This document shows, piece after piece, positions 16,494-25,002 of a DNA stretch of 48,613 nt. The position numbers and the translations under genes were made by a program. How positions within the stretch are numbered: the stretch's first letter is position 1; each line of letters starts with the position of its first letter. The notes under the pieces are model-generated. The model had not been told where the DNA came from, did not search any database, and saw only the letters and a program-made list of their open reading frames with translations. Origin of the DNA: UBA4823 sp034436035 (GTDB lineage Bacteria > Chloroflexota > Anaerolineae > Anaerolineales > UBA4823); contig DAOTVW010000030.1 of NCBI GenBank assembly GCA_034436035.1, forward strand, positions 1-48,613. The letters run 5' to 3'.

Positions 16494-17591
16494 GTGGAAC
16501 CTCTATCACCTGAGAATGAACCAATATCTATTCAAGGGGCTTATTGCCCACTACCTCTCCCGCACCAGGACCAAATTGTCCTCGGTCATGGTAGCGGTGG
16601 CAAAATGACGCATGATCTTATCCGCTCGATTTTTCAAGTAAGGCTAAGCAACTCCTATCTTGAGGGGGGTAATGATGGTGCAGTTTTACCATCGGCCGGA
16701 CAAGATAATGAAATCGTAGTGAGCGTTGATTCGCATGTGGTTACCCCTTTATTTTTCCCGGGAGGTGATATCGGAAGGTTATCCATCAGCGGCACCGTGA
16801 ATGACATTGCTGTCATGGGGGCGATCCCAAAATATATCACCGCTGGATTTATCCTTGAGGAAGGCTTTCAGATAGAAACCCTGGCAAAAATTGTCGACTC
16901 GATGGCGGCTACTGCACAGGAAGCAAAAGTCAGTATAGTAGCCGGTGATACGAAAGTGGTCGAAAAAGGCAAATGTGATGGGTTATATATCACAACCAGC
17001 GGTGTGGGAATTCGCAGAAAGGATTTGATGATCGGGGGGCAATTTGTAAAACCAGGTGATGATATCATTCTTTCTGGCTCTATCGGAGATCATGGGATGG
17101 CAGTATTACAAGCCCGTGGCGAGTTGGGCTTTGAATCACAAATCACCAGTGATGTAGCACCACTCAATGGGATGATCCAAATGGCGTTGAATGCTGCGCA
17201 GGATGAAAATGGAAATGCTATTCACGCAATGCGGGATCCCACTCGGGGAGGGGTAGCAACGACATTAAATGAAATTGCCCAACAATCCAGAAGCGGAATT
17301 TTGATCTATGAAAAATCTATTCCGGTCTCAGAGACTGTACAATCTATTTGTGAAATGTTGGGATTTGACCCGCTGTATGTGGCTAATGAGGGGAAATGTC
17401 TCTTTTTTGTGGAACCCCAAAAATCCCAGGCAGTGTTAGAAGCCTTACAAAAACATGATTATGGAAAGAACGCGGCAATTATTGGAAAAGTACTAGCGGA
17501 AAATCCTGGTAAAGTTTTATTAAAAACGATCTTAGGGAGCACCCATTTATTAGATATGCTCAGCGGTGAAATGTTGCCGCGCATTTGTTAA
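16494..17591 (+). CDS. hypE: Hydrogenase maturation protein HypE
   Basis: Dehydrates the carbamoyl group placed on its C-terminal cysteine by HypF, giving a thiocyanate that donates CN to iron. The protein ends with the diagnostic PRIC. The PurM/AIR synthase-like fold is seen in GHGSGGKMTHDLI, GGNDGAVLP, DPTRGGVATTLNEIA and VANEGKCLFFVE. The start is GTG 16494. It closes the hyp operon. Its stop overlaps that of the convergent methyltransferase gene (17588-17590). Confidence 0.95.
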   Translation: MEPLSPENEPISIQGAYCPLPLPHQDQIVLGHGSGGKMTHDLIRSIFQVRLSNSYLEGGNDGAVLPSAGQDNEIVVSVDSHVVTPLFFPGGDIGRLSISGTVNDIAVMGAIPKYITAGFILEEGFQIETLAKIVDSMAATAQEAKVSIVAGDTKVVEKGKCDGLYITTSGVGIRRKDLMIGGQFVKPGDDIILSGSIGDHGMAVLQARGELGFESQITSDVAPLNGMIQMALNAAQDENGNAIHAMRDPTRGGVATTLNEIAQQSRSGILIYEKSIPVSETVQSICEMLGFDPLYVANEGKCLFFVEPQKSQAVLEALQKHDYGKNAAIIGKVLAENPGKVLLKTILGSTHLLDMLSGEMLPRIC

Positions 17592-18166
17592 TTCTGCAGA
17601 GGATTCTTCTGAATAACCAGCCAGTAAAACTGTTGTCTTTTATACACAGCTGACTGATGATTCCTATCGTCTAACATCTCGAGGACTCTCTTTGCTGAAA
17701 ACAAATGGCTCCTCATGAACAATGCTTTTTCAAATATGGCAATTGCCTTCCCACCCCACTGTTCGATATCTGGCTCTTGTAAGATGAGAATTCCATTGGG
17801 TTTTAGCACCCGCCAGGCTTCATTGATTGCCGCCCGATGATCTGCAAGATGGTGAAAAGAATCGATCATCATGATCCGCTCAAAATAATTACGGGGAAAC
17901 GGAAGCTGTTCTGCATTGCCACGCAGCGGTTGAATGCGGTGATGGTTTTTTGCCATGCGCAACATCGCGTGACTGGAATCAAGGATAATAATATCTTTTT
18001 GAATTTGTGCTAAGACTTTTGCCACTCTTCCGGTGCCGCCACCGATATCTAAAATAAGACCCGCCACAGGAAAATTGCCAATTTGCACAAGCTCTTCCGT
18101 ATGTGCAGCCGGTATGACCATTTCGTAAAACGGTGCGATTAAATCAAAATGATTGGGGATTTTCAT
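17588..18166 (-). CDS. Class I SAM-dependent methyltransferase
   Basis: 192 aa with SAM-binding motif I LILDIGGGTGRVAKVL (about 34-49), the acidic motif II end IILDSS, and the later MIDSFHHLAD and RVLKPNGILILQEPD of UbiE/Methyltransf_11-type enzymes. Substrate unknown. It begins one base after the lipoprotein stop in a tightly packed minus-strand run, and ends overlapping hypE. Confidence 0.8.
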   Translation of the reverse strand: MKIPNHFDLIAPFYEMVIPAAHTEELVQIGNFPVAGLILDIGGGTGRVAKVLAQIQKDIIILDSSHAMLRMAKNHHRIQPLRGNAEQLPFPRNYFERIMMIDSFHHLADHRAAINEAWRVLKPNGILILQEPDIEQWGGKAIAIFEKALFMRSHLFSAKRVLEMLDDRNHQSAVYKRQQFYWLVIQKNPLQN

Positions 18167-18167
18167 T

Positions 18168-18884
18168 TTACCTACCTATAAGAGGGAAAAAAACTTGATA
18201 CTTTAATGGCTGTGAGAATAAAAGGAAATTGAAAACGATCAGGTTCTTATTACAATTATTAAAAGAATCAAAGGGGATTGGGTTACTGAGCGGAGTCCCA
18301 TCACTGCTAAAAACTTGAATTCTGAGAGATGGATTTGAATCAAAGGGAGTATCCGCTATTTTGATTTCGTACCCTGCAGGACCAATGGTCGGTGCATTTC
18401 CACTCAAGCCTAATCCAAGAATTTCAGTTCCATTTAGGTTTCCATCTACTTCAATAATTTTTCCTGTGACTGGTTTGCCACTCATATCAAAAATTTGACC
18501 TACCACGCCTAGCCAATTGCAACCAAGTTCTGGGTGAAGATAATTGATTAGATATTTTGGCGAACCTGATTGTGGATACACCAAAGGTTCAACAATGTTA
18601 GCACTAGTCATAAGCGAGGGTGGTGCAGCATTGGCTGTGGGAGTTTCCTTATTAAATAAGGATTCTGTTGTTGATGGGTATGGTTCGACCGTGAAGATGG
18701 GGGTTGTTGGGGAGGGATTTAAGGATGTAAATTCATTAGGAGAGGGGTTATTTTCTGTGACAGGTGTAATTGTTGGTATTTCAGTAGCTTGAGGAGTCGG
18801 GAAATTTTCGCAAGCGGAGAGTGAAAATATCGCCCCCAAAAAAGTAATAATAAGTAGAGAACTAAGCTTGCCAGGTTTAATCAT
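18168..18884 (-). CDS. Lipoprotein with Pro/Thr-rich linker and carboxypeptidase-regulatory-like domain
   Basis: ATG 18884 is chosen over an upstream in-frame start at 18974, because it follows the kinase stop (18887-18889) directly and begins a proper signal peptide. A hydrophobic stretch ends in the lipobox SLSAC at about residues 21-25. About 70 residues rich in Pro, Thr and Ser follow, a typical extracellular spacer. The folded part has VVGQIFDMSGKPVTGKIIEV, resembling a transthyretin-/carboxypeptidase-regulatory-like beta domain. It ends with the hydrophobic FFPLIGR. Its role is unknown; it probably sits on the outer face of the membrane. Confidence 0.6.
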   Translation of the reverse strand: MIKPGKLSSLLIITFLGAIFSLSACENFPTPQATEIPTITPVTENNPSPNEFTSLNPSPTTPIFTVEPYPSTTESLFNKETPTANAAPPSLMTSANIVEPLVYPQSGSPKYLINYLHPELGCNWLGVVGQIFDMSGKPVTGKIIEVDGNLNGTEILGLGLSGNAPTIGPAGYEIKIADTPFDSNPSLRIQVFSSDGTPLSNPIPFDSFNNCNKNLIVFNFLLFSQPLKYQVFFPLIGR

Positions 18885-18886
18885 TA

Positions 18887-19801
18887 TCAGGATTGTCCCA
18901 AATGTTTTTCCCAATAGGTTATTGTTCCTAATTCCTGAACAACTTTCGCTCCACTTTCGTTTCCCTTGATACATGCCTCATAGATGGTGGCACCTTGCGC
19001 GAGGCTGGCTAACATCCCTGCTGCGAAAGCATCTCCAGCTCCGGTTGTATCTACAACAGTCACCTTCTCAGATGGCACACTGCCGATAAATGTTTCTCCG
19101 TGGACATAGCAGCCATCACCCCCTAATTTAATAATCACATTACGAGCTCCGGCATTGCGAAATATCTCCGCGCATTTTTGAATATCGTCCTCACCAGTTA
19201 ATTTGTTTGCTTCAATTCGATTACATAAAAAATAATCCAATTGCGGCATGCTGGCAAATAAATATTCCGGTTTCCAATATCGTTTGGAATTAACGACATC
19301 TAATGAGGTAGATACGCCATGTTGACGAATTTGTTCAAGCGCTTGGGGAAGGTACTCATCCAACAATCCAGGTAAGACAAAAAATCCCCCGATATGAAAC
19401 AACCCTATATTCCCTTGAGAGAAAATATTGAAATCCAAATCAGCTAAAGAAAGCCGTCCGTTTGCTCCTGGGGTATGAATAAAACGCGGTTGAGCATTAT
19501 GATCCACGAGTCCGATACTCACTGCGGTATGGACATCTTTTTCTCTCTTGACATAAGATAAATCGAGATGAAATTGATTCCATTTATTAAACAAGATATC
19601 GGCTGCAGGGTCATCGCCTGTTTTGCATATTAAAAGAGTTGGAACTCCAAGTGCACCTAAACCGATGGCAACATTACTGGCGCATCCCCCAGGTGATAAA
19701 ACAACATGATCAAAAGAGACAGATTCATAACGAGGGACATCATCTACAGTCTGGCAAATGACATCCAGCGTTACATTGCCGAAGACGATAACCTTATCCA
19801 T
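18887..19801 (-). CDS. PfkB-family carbohydrate kinase
   Basis: A ribokinase-family sugar or nucleoside kinase, 304 aa. Visible signatures: N-terminal PGGCASNVAIGLGALG (substrate-binding Gly pair), VIIKLGGDGCYV, and the C-terminal DTTGAGDAFAAGML with the catalytic aspartate and anion-hole glycines. Which sugar is phosphorylated cannot be told from the sequence. It is co-oriented with the acidic Cys protein (3-bp gap) and the lipoprotein. Confidence 0.85.
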   Translation of the reverse strand: MDKVIVFGNVTLDVICQTVDDVPRYESVSFDHVVLSPGGCASNVAIGLGALGVPTLLICKTGDDPAADILFNKWNQFHLDLSYVKREKDVHTAVSIGLVDHNAQPRFIHTPGANGRLSLADLDFNIFSQGNIGLFHIGGFFVLPGLLDEYLPQALEQIRQHGVSTSLDVVNSKRYWKPEYLFASMPQLDYFLCNRIEANKLTGEDDIQKCAEIFRNAGARNVIIKLGGDGCYVHGETFIGSVPSEKVTVVDTTGAGDAFAAGMLASLAQGATIYEACIKGNESGAKVVQELGTITYWEKHLGQS

Positions 19802-19803
19802 AC

Positions 19804-20037
19804 TTAAAATTCATCATCGTCAATCCAAAGATCTTCATCCTCGTCTTCTAATTCGTCCCATTCGTCTTCATCAATGAGATCTTCTTCGTCGTCTTCCCAC
19901 TCTTCTTCGACATCTAAATCGTCAGACCGTTTGTAGGTCATACAGCCCATGTCAGGATCGAGTTCGATGGCTGCAGCACCGCAATATCCATCATCCAATA
20001 AAACACAGTCAATATAATGACAACGAATCCGCGGCAT
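19804..20037 (-). CDS. Small Cys4 protein with an extremely acidic C-terminal tail
   Basis: 77 aa from ATG 20037, with GGAGG immediately upstream. The N-terminal half carries four cysteines (C6, C11, C19, C32) spaced like a small zinc or iron-sulfur knuckle, vaguely like DUF1540 proteins. Residues 38-77 contain 28 Asp/Glu among 40 residues, broken only by Trp, Leu, Ile and Val. No function is recognised. It is upstream of the PfkB kinase with three bases between them, so the two are probably co-translated. Such tails can mimic nucleic acid, bind cations or mediate protein contacts; none of these is shown here. Confidence 0.65.
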   Translation of the reverse strand: MPRIRCHYIDCVLLDDGYCGAAAIELDPDMGCMTYKRSDDLDVEEEWEDDEEDLIDEDEWDELEDEDEDLWIDDDEF

Positions 20038-20162
20038 ATTGTTCCTCCATACTATTTATTTTTTCTACCAACCAACTTGCGCTCAATCGGCGGTGCGGAA
20101 TTATACCAGACTTATTTGTCAATGCAGGAAAATAATTCGATAGCGAATCTAGAATAGCTCCT

Positions 20163-22403
20163 TTATCCAGGACGAACGCGTATTGCTTCGGTAACATTGG
20201 GTAAGTTTTCTAGTCGATCGAGAATACGGCTTAATTCGCCAATGTCATGCACCTCCAATGTGAGGTGAAATACTGCCAGGTTCCGAGATGTTTCGACAGA
20301 GACAGATGACATATTTACCCCCTCGTCCGCTATCAATGTGGAAATGTCCCGCATTAACCCATTGCGGTCATAGGCTTTGATTTTCACTGGTATGGGGTAA
20401 GTGTTTTTTGGTTCACCCCACGAGACTTTAACTAAACGCTCACGATCGTGAATACGCAAAATATTAGGACAATCTTGGCGATGAATAGTCGCGCCTCTGC
20501 CACGCGTGATGTAACCGATAATCTCATCTCCAGGAGCGGGATTACAACAACGAGCGATATTGGTCAATAACCCTTTCAATCCTAATACGCTGACGTTCTC
20601 TTCCGTTCGGCTGCCATCCCCAGCTGGTTTGACAATCGGAGCGCCTTCGCCGGTATCTTTTTCCCCCAATGTTAAATGATTGATGATTTTACCTAATGTT
20701 AAATCACCACAACCAACTGCTTCAAATAGATCGTCGGTCGACCTTAGATCGAACTCACGGGCTAATCGATCCAGGTTGATTTCAGTTAATCCTAAGCGGT
20801 GTAATTCTTTTTCCAGTAAGACTTTCCCTTGAGTGATATTTTGTTCCCGTGCTTGCTTCTTAAACCATTGGCGGATCTTTGAGCGTGCGCGCTGTGTTTT
20901 CACCAATCCTAGATTGGTGTTTAACCAATCCCGGCTTGGTCCACCTCGCTTCGCGGTTAATATCTCAACCTGATCACCCGTTTTCAATTCATAATCCAGG
21001 GTAACCAATTTACCATTTATCTTTGCACCACGGCAGCGATGACCAATATCTGTATGGACATGATATGCAAAATCAATTGGAGTAGATTTGGCTGGTAAAT
21101 CAATTATGTCCCCTTTGGGGGTAAATACATACACCCGGTCCTGGAAGACATCTGTTTTCATGCCATCAACAAACTCACGAGCATCTGCAACATCTTGTCG
21201 CCATTCCATCAATTTTCTTAACCACAGCAATCGGCGTTCATAATCTTCGTCGTAATTAGCGCCCTCTTTATACCGCCAATGGGCAGCAATACCATACTCT
21301 GCATTATGGTGCATTTCCGGCGTACGAATTTGAAATTCTAAGGTTTTCCCATCATCGAATATCACAGCGGTATGCAGGGATTGATAGAAATTATCTTTTG
21401 GCGAGGCAATGTAATCATCAAATGCCCCTGGCACTGGCCGCCAATGAGTATGAATAACCCCTAATGTGGCATAGCATGTGGGGATATCTTCGACAATAAT
21501 CCGCACACCGCGCACATCGTACACCAGATCAAACGGTATCTCTTTGCGTACCATTTTCATATAAATAGAATAGATATGTTTTGGGCGCGCGGTAATGTCT
21601 GCTTGTATTCCAGCCTCATTTAAATATTTCAAAAGCTTGAGTTTTATCGCTTCCATTTCTGCTTCGCGTTGTGCGCGTCTGGCAGAAAGAAGGTCAGCAA
21701 TTTCTTTATATTTTTTGGGATTAACATAGCGAAAGCTCAGGTCTTCAAGCTCCCATTTTATGTTCCAAATCCCCAATCGGTTTGCTAGCGGTGCGAATAT
21801 GTCTAGTGTTTCTTGGGCGATACGGCGGCGTTTTTGTTCTGGCATGTGGCTTAAGGTGCGCATGTTATGAAGTCGATCAGCTAGTTTGATCAACACCACA
21901 TTTACATCCTCCCCCATAGCCAAGAATGTCTTTCGCAATGTCTCCGACACCAGGTCATATTTTCGACTGCGGGAAATTTGATCAGCGATAATTTCTGGGT
22001 CGGGTAATCCGCGTCGTTCCGCTAATTCTCGTACTGCCTTCTCTTCTTCGATTTTTGCTGATTGCTGATCTCCGCGCGACACACGCGGCAGATTTGTTAA
22101 TTTTGTAACCCCGTCTACTAAAAGGGCAACATTATCACCGAATTGTTCGCGAATCTGATCAAGGGTAACGTTTGTGTCTTCCACTGTGTCATGTAATAGC
22201 GCTGCAACAATGACCTGGGGAGGTACGTGCATTTCTGCTAGAATTCCTGCCACCGCGACACAATGGTTTATATAAGGTTCACCAGATGCCCGCGTCTGGC
22301 CGCGATGAGCCTCTTCCGCAATGTGATAGGCTTTTAATATGAGTTCTTTATCCAGCGGAGTATAATTTTCAGGTAATATCGAAAGTAATGTATCAATATG
22401 CAT
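20163..22403 (-). CDS. relA: Bifunctional (p)ppGpp synthetase/hydrolase, RelA/SpoT family
   Basis: Makes and degrades the stringent-response alarmone. Domains: HD hydrolase (about 25-185, with H47 and the H71-D72 and E75-D76 pairs in LLHDTVEDT, so hydrolysis looks intact); synthetase (about 255-365, YDVRGVRIIVED and YQSLHT); TGS (about 400-460, VFTPKGDIIDLPAKSTPIDF); a zinc-finger-like RCCNPAPGDEI; and C-terminal ACT (IKAYDRNGLMRDISTLI). Two oddities: an insertion in the HD domain near residues 108-150, and AFDD where long Rel proteins often have RFKD. 746 aa. A strong terminator at 22491-22516 separates it from the Wood-Ljungdahl operon upstream. Confidence 0.93.
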   Translation of the reverse strand: MHIDTLLSILPENYTPLDKELILKAYHIAEEAHRGQTRASGEPYINHCVAVAGILAEMHVPPQVIVAALLHDTVEDTNVTLDQIREQFGDNVALLVDGVTKLTNLPRVSRGDQQSAKIEEEKAVRELAERRGLPDPEIIADQISRSRKYDLVSETLRKTFLAMGEDVNVVLIKLADRLHNMRTLSHMPEQKRRRIAQETLDIFAPLANRLGIWNIKWELEDLSFRYVNPKKYKEIADLLSARRAQREAEMEAIKLKLLKYLNEAGIQADITARPKHIYSIYMKMVRKEIPFDLVYDVRGVRIIVEDIPTCYATLGVIHTHWRPVPGAFDDYIASPKDNFYQSLHTAVIFDDGKTLEFQIRTPEMHHNAEYGIAAHWRYKEGANYDEDYERRLLWLRKLMEWRQDVADAREFVDGMKTDVFQDRVYVFTPKGDIIDLPAKSTPIDFAYHVHTDIGHRCRGAKINGKLVTLDYELKTGDQVEILTAKRGGPSRDWLNTNLGLVKTQRARSKIRQWFKKQAREQNITQGKVLLEKELHRLGLTEINLDRLAREFDLRSTDDLFEAVGCGDLTLGKIINHLTLGEKDTGEGAPIVKPAGDGSRTEENVSVLGLKGLLTNIARCCNPAPGDEIIGYITRGRGATIHRQDCPNILRIHDRERLVKVSWGEPKNTYPIPVKIKAYDRNGLMRDISTLIADEGVNMSSVSVETSRNLAVFHLTLEVHDIGELSRILDRLENLPNVTEAIRVRPG

Positions 22404-22490
22404 AGCTAACTTTCAGCTTTTATTGTAAACCTTTAAAGTTATTTAATTAGTATACCCACCGAAATCATCTTCATCAAGGGGTAAAAATTC

Positions 22491-22516
22491 CCCGCAGGCA
22501 ATAATTTGCCTGCGGG
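22491..22516 (-). terminator. Rho-independent terminator of the Wood-Ljungdahl operon
   Basis: A perfect 11-bp GC-rich stem: CCCGCAGGCAA (22491-22501) with TTGCCTGCGGG (22506-22516) and a 4-nt loop. On the minus strand it begins 30 bases after the metV-metF stop and is followed by GAATTTTT. It should end the long minus-strand transcript ahead of relA. Confidence 0.85.
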
Positions 22517-22545
22517 ATAGAGAGATAATTTTTACGATATGCTGT

Positions 22546-24024
22546 TTAATTCTGATGGACAATATCTTGCTGTGGAATGGTAAAGTCCTTAGGCAATAGT
22601 CCTGCTTCGGTAACAATGCGAGGAACGATTTCTTCCCAACCCACAGCCATGATATGGATACCATGGATTCCTTGTAATTTTTTAACTTGCTCGATTAATT
22701 CAAGCGCGATTGCCACTCCTTCTTCTGCAGCGCCATCGCCTGCTTTCTCCATCCGTTTGATTAAGCTTTCCGGAATGGTTACACCGGGCACTTCATTGTT
22801 CATGTATTGCGCCACTTTTAAGCTCTTCAGTGGGGTAATTCCGACAAGAATATACACTTTATCCAATATATTGCGTTTAGCAAGCGCATTTAACCAAATT
22901 TCAAGTCCTGCTGGATCGTATACCAGATTAGTCTGGAAGAATTGCGCTCCGGCATTGACTTTTTTGTGTTCGCGGATAGCTTGAAATTCTGGTCGAGAAG
23001 CAAATGGCGAGGCTGCCGCTCCGATAAAGATTTTAGGTGGAAACTTAATGGCGCGTCCATCGAGGTATCTTCCTTCATCTCGCATTCGGCGTAAAATCCA
23101 GATCATTTGCACCGAATCGATATCGACTATATCCATCCTACCGCGTGGATCTGGCGCCATACGCATGGAATCACCAGAAAGACAAAGGATATTGCGGACG
23201 CCGAGAGCATTCGCGCCCAATACTTCGGATTGTAGTCCAACCCTGGTTCGGTCTCGCGCCGCAATCTGCATTACCGGCTCGGCACCAGCTTGCACCGCCA
23301 TCGCACTACATGCCCAGCTGGACATCCTTGGGGTAGCAGAAGGAGAATCGGTGAAGTTAATCGCTGTTACGTATGGTTTCACCAATTGAATATTTTGAAT
23401 TAATTTATTGGTGGAAACCGTCATTGGTGGGGCGACTTCGGCAGTAATGACAAATTCTCCTGCACGTAAACGTTTCTCGAGCTCTGAAATTGGCTCGCTA
23501 TAGGCTGGGGGATGATATTCAGAATCACCTTGCCACCAATCTGGTTGACGGACAGGGCGAAAAACGGAATCCCAGACTTCGGCGCGTTTTTGTGGATCGC
23601 GAGAGGCGAGACCGCTAAAAAACTTGACAGTACCAACTTTACGTACTTGATTGACGACATCTGCCCAAGTTTCCGTGCCTACTTTATTCCAATCTAATGG
23701 GGGAAGGACTTCCAATAGTTTTTCTTCCCTGCCCATCTTAAACGCCCGATCGTAAATTTTGTACCAAATACATGGTCGGGTTTCATCCACGTAACAGCTT
23801 TCTTCAGTAGACCCTCCGCATGGACCATTTCGAAGGCCCTTAGGGCATTCCATGGGGCAGATAAAAGCGGTTTCTTGTAATAAACAATTCCCGCACATGC
23901 GGCAGCCAAATAACGGTCCTTTGACAATTCTTTCAACACTTTCCAGGAGGCGTTGTCCAAAAGGTTCCTCTTTGAAAGGATAGAAAGCTGGTTGCCATCT
24001 TCTTCCTGGTGTAAATATTGGCAT
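22546..24024 (-). CDS. metF: Fused MetV-MetF: methylenetetrahydrofolate reductase with N-terminal iron-sulfur domain
   Basis: Reduces methylene-THF to methyl-THF, the last methyl-branch step before AcsE. The N-terminal about 110 residues match the MTHFR C-terminal/MetV family, with eight cysteines (C41, C44, C47, C56, C60, C69, C77, C85) including CRMCGNC and GPCGG, expected to bind iron-sulfur clusters. A linker (about 110-180) leads to the MetF TIM barrel (about 185-480): FVITAEVAPPM, INFTDSPSATPRMS, NILCLSGDSM, GAQFFQTNLVYD and the closing AVGWEEIVPRIV. In Moorella and Acetobacterium MetV and MetF are separate proteins; here they are one chain. ATG 24024 has AGGAG upstream. It is the last gene of the operon. 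Confidence 0.9.
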   Translation of the reverse strand: MPIFTPGRRWQPAFYPFKEEPFGQRLLESVERIVKGPLFGCRMCGNCLLQETAFICPMECPKGLRNGPCGGSTEESCYVDETRPCIWYKIYDRAFKMGREEKLLEVLPPLDWNKVGTETWADVVNQVRKVGTVKFFSGLASRDPQKRAEVWDSVFRPVRQPDWWQGDSEYHPPAYSEPISELEKRLRAGEFVITAEVAPPMTVSTNKLIQNIQLVKPYVTAINFTDSPSATPRMSSWACSAMAVQAGAEPVMQIAARDRTRVGLQSEVLGANALGVRNILCLSGDSMRMAPDPRGRMDIVDIDSVQMIWILRRMRDEGRYLDGRAIKFPPKIFIGAAASPFASRPEFQAIREHKKVNAGAQFFQTNLVYDPAGLEIWLNALAKRNILDKVYILVGITPLKSLKVAQYMNNEVPGVTIPESLIKRMEKAGDGAAEEGVAIALELIEQVKKLQGIHGIHIMAVGWEEIVPRIVTEAGLLPKDFTIPQQDIVHQN

Positions 24025-24057
24025 ACGTTTCTCCTTTTATAAATTTCTACCAATAAT

Positions 24058-24981
24058 TTATTGTTCTAGATAGCCATCGGCATAGATGACCTTGTTTAAT
24101 AAAATTTGCACGGTTTTCCAAATCGCAACTTGTTCTGGATCATCTTGATCTATGTCATCTATGCTGGGTTCTTCCATTGCATTTATTTTATCAGCAATTT
24201 TCAAGTAGAGTCGCCCAACCGGGGTTGATTCGTCTCTTTCTTCTATAATTCTTATGGTTTCTTTCAGTTTTTCGTCGAGAGGATCGGCAATCATCATTTT
24301 CAAACCAACTCCCATTAACATGGCACAATAAACCCGATTGATAAGTGGGCGATTTTCACGAGGTACCGAATTCGATACGTTAGACAGCCCTACCGAAATT
24401 CGAGGTGGTGGATCCCAGGCAAATTGCAAGGTACGGATGGCTTCAATTAGATGAGGACAATATTCCTGACAGCCGGAAACCGTCAACACTAATGGATCAA
24501 TGATCAGATCATCGATCGGTAAACCAACTTCGAGTGCGCGGGGGATCAAATATTCCAATGCGATATTTACCCGCTCATCCGCTGCGACCGGAATCCCGCT
24601 TTTCCCCATGGTAAGGGCAATTAATTTCGTATTATATTTCTTTGCCACTAAAGGAACTTTTTCCAACCGTTCTGGCTCTGCTGAAGTGGAGTTGATGATC
24701 GGTTGGGCTTTAGTAACTTTTTTCAATCCAGCTTCGATCCCGACAATATTTGTGGAATCAAAGCTGAGCGGGACATCAACTACTGCTTCTACAGTCTGAA
24801 CAATCCATGGAAAAATTTCTTCTCCGTCTGCTTTTCGAGGTCCTAGATTGAGGTCCAGGGCTTGTGCGCCGGCTTCGACCTGGCGTACCGCAAGATCCTG
24901 GAAGAATTTGGCATCCCGGTTTTTTAAAGCCTCTTTCACTCTTTCTGAAATGATATGAATGTTTTCGCCGATTATAAACAT
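24058..24981 (-). CDS. acsE: Methyltetrahydrofolate:corrinoid iron-sulfur protein methyltransferase AcsE
   Basis: Transfers the methyl group of methyl-THF to cob(I)alamin on the corrinoid iron-sulfur protein. It is a pterin-binding TIM barrel with GENIHIIS at the N-terminus, AQALDLNLGPR, the pterin-site PLSFDSTN, INSTSAEPERL, LIALTMGKSG, DDLIIDPLVLTVSG and VGLSNVSNSVPRENR. At 307 aa it is longer than the about 262-aa Moorella enzyme as I recall it. The excess is at least partly a C-terminal acidic segment (SIDDIDQDDPEQ). It sits between the activator gene and metV-metF with short gaps. GGGAGG precedes ATG 24981. Confidence 0.95.
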   Translation of the reverse strand: MFIIGENIHIISERVKEALKNRDAKFFQDLAVRQVEAGAQALDLNLGPRKADGEEIFPWIVQTVEAVVDVPLSFDSTNIVGIEAGLKKVTKAQPIINSTSAEPERLEKVPLVAKKYNTKLIALTMGKSGIPVAADERVNIALEYLIPRALEVGLPIDDLIIDPLVLTVSGCQEYCPHLIEAIRTLQFAWDPPPRISVGLSNVSNSVPRENRPLINRVYCAMLMGVGLKMMIADPLDEKLKETIRIIEERDESTPVGRLYLKIADKINAMEEPSIDDIDQDDPEQVAIWKTVQILLNKVIYADGYLEQ

Positions 24982-25002
24982 GGGGTAACCCTCCCTTCTG
25001 AA

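Noticed and set aside
18885..18974. Upstream start for the lipoprotein at 18974
   Set aside because: It overlaps the kinase gene and would bury the signal peptide internally. ATG 18884 starts it directly.
20038..20162. 62-aa minus-strand frame spanning 20009-20197
   Set aside because: It overlaps the ends of two well-supported genes and lacks a ribosome binding site or domain. The gap appears empty.
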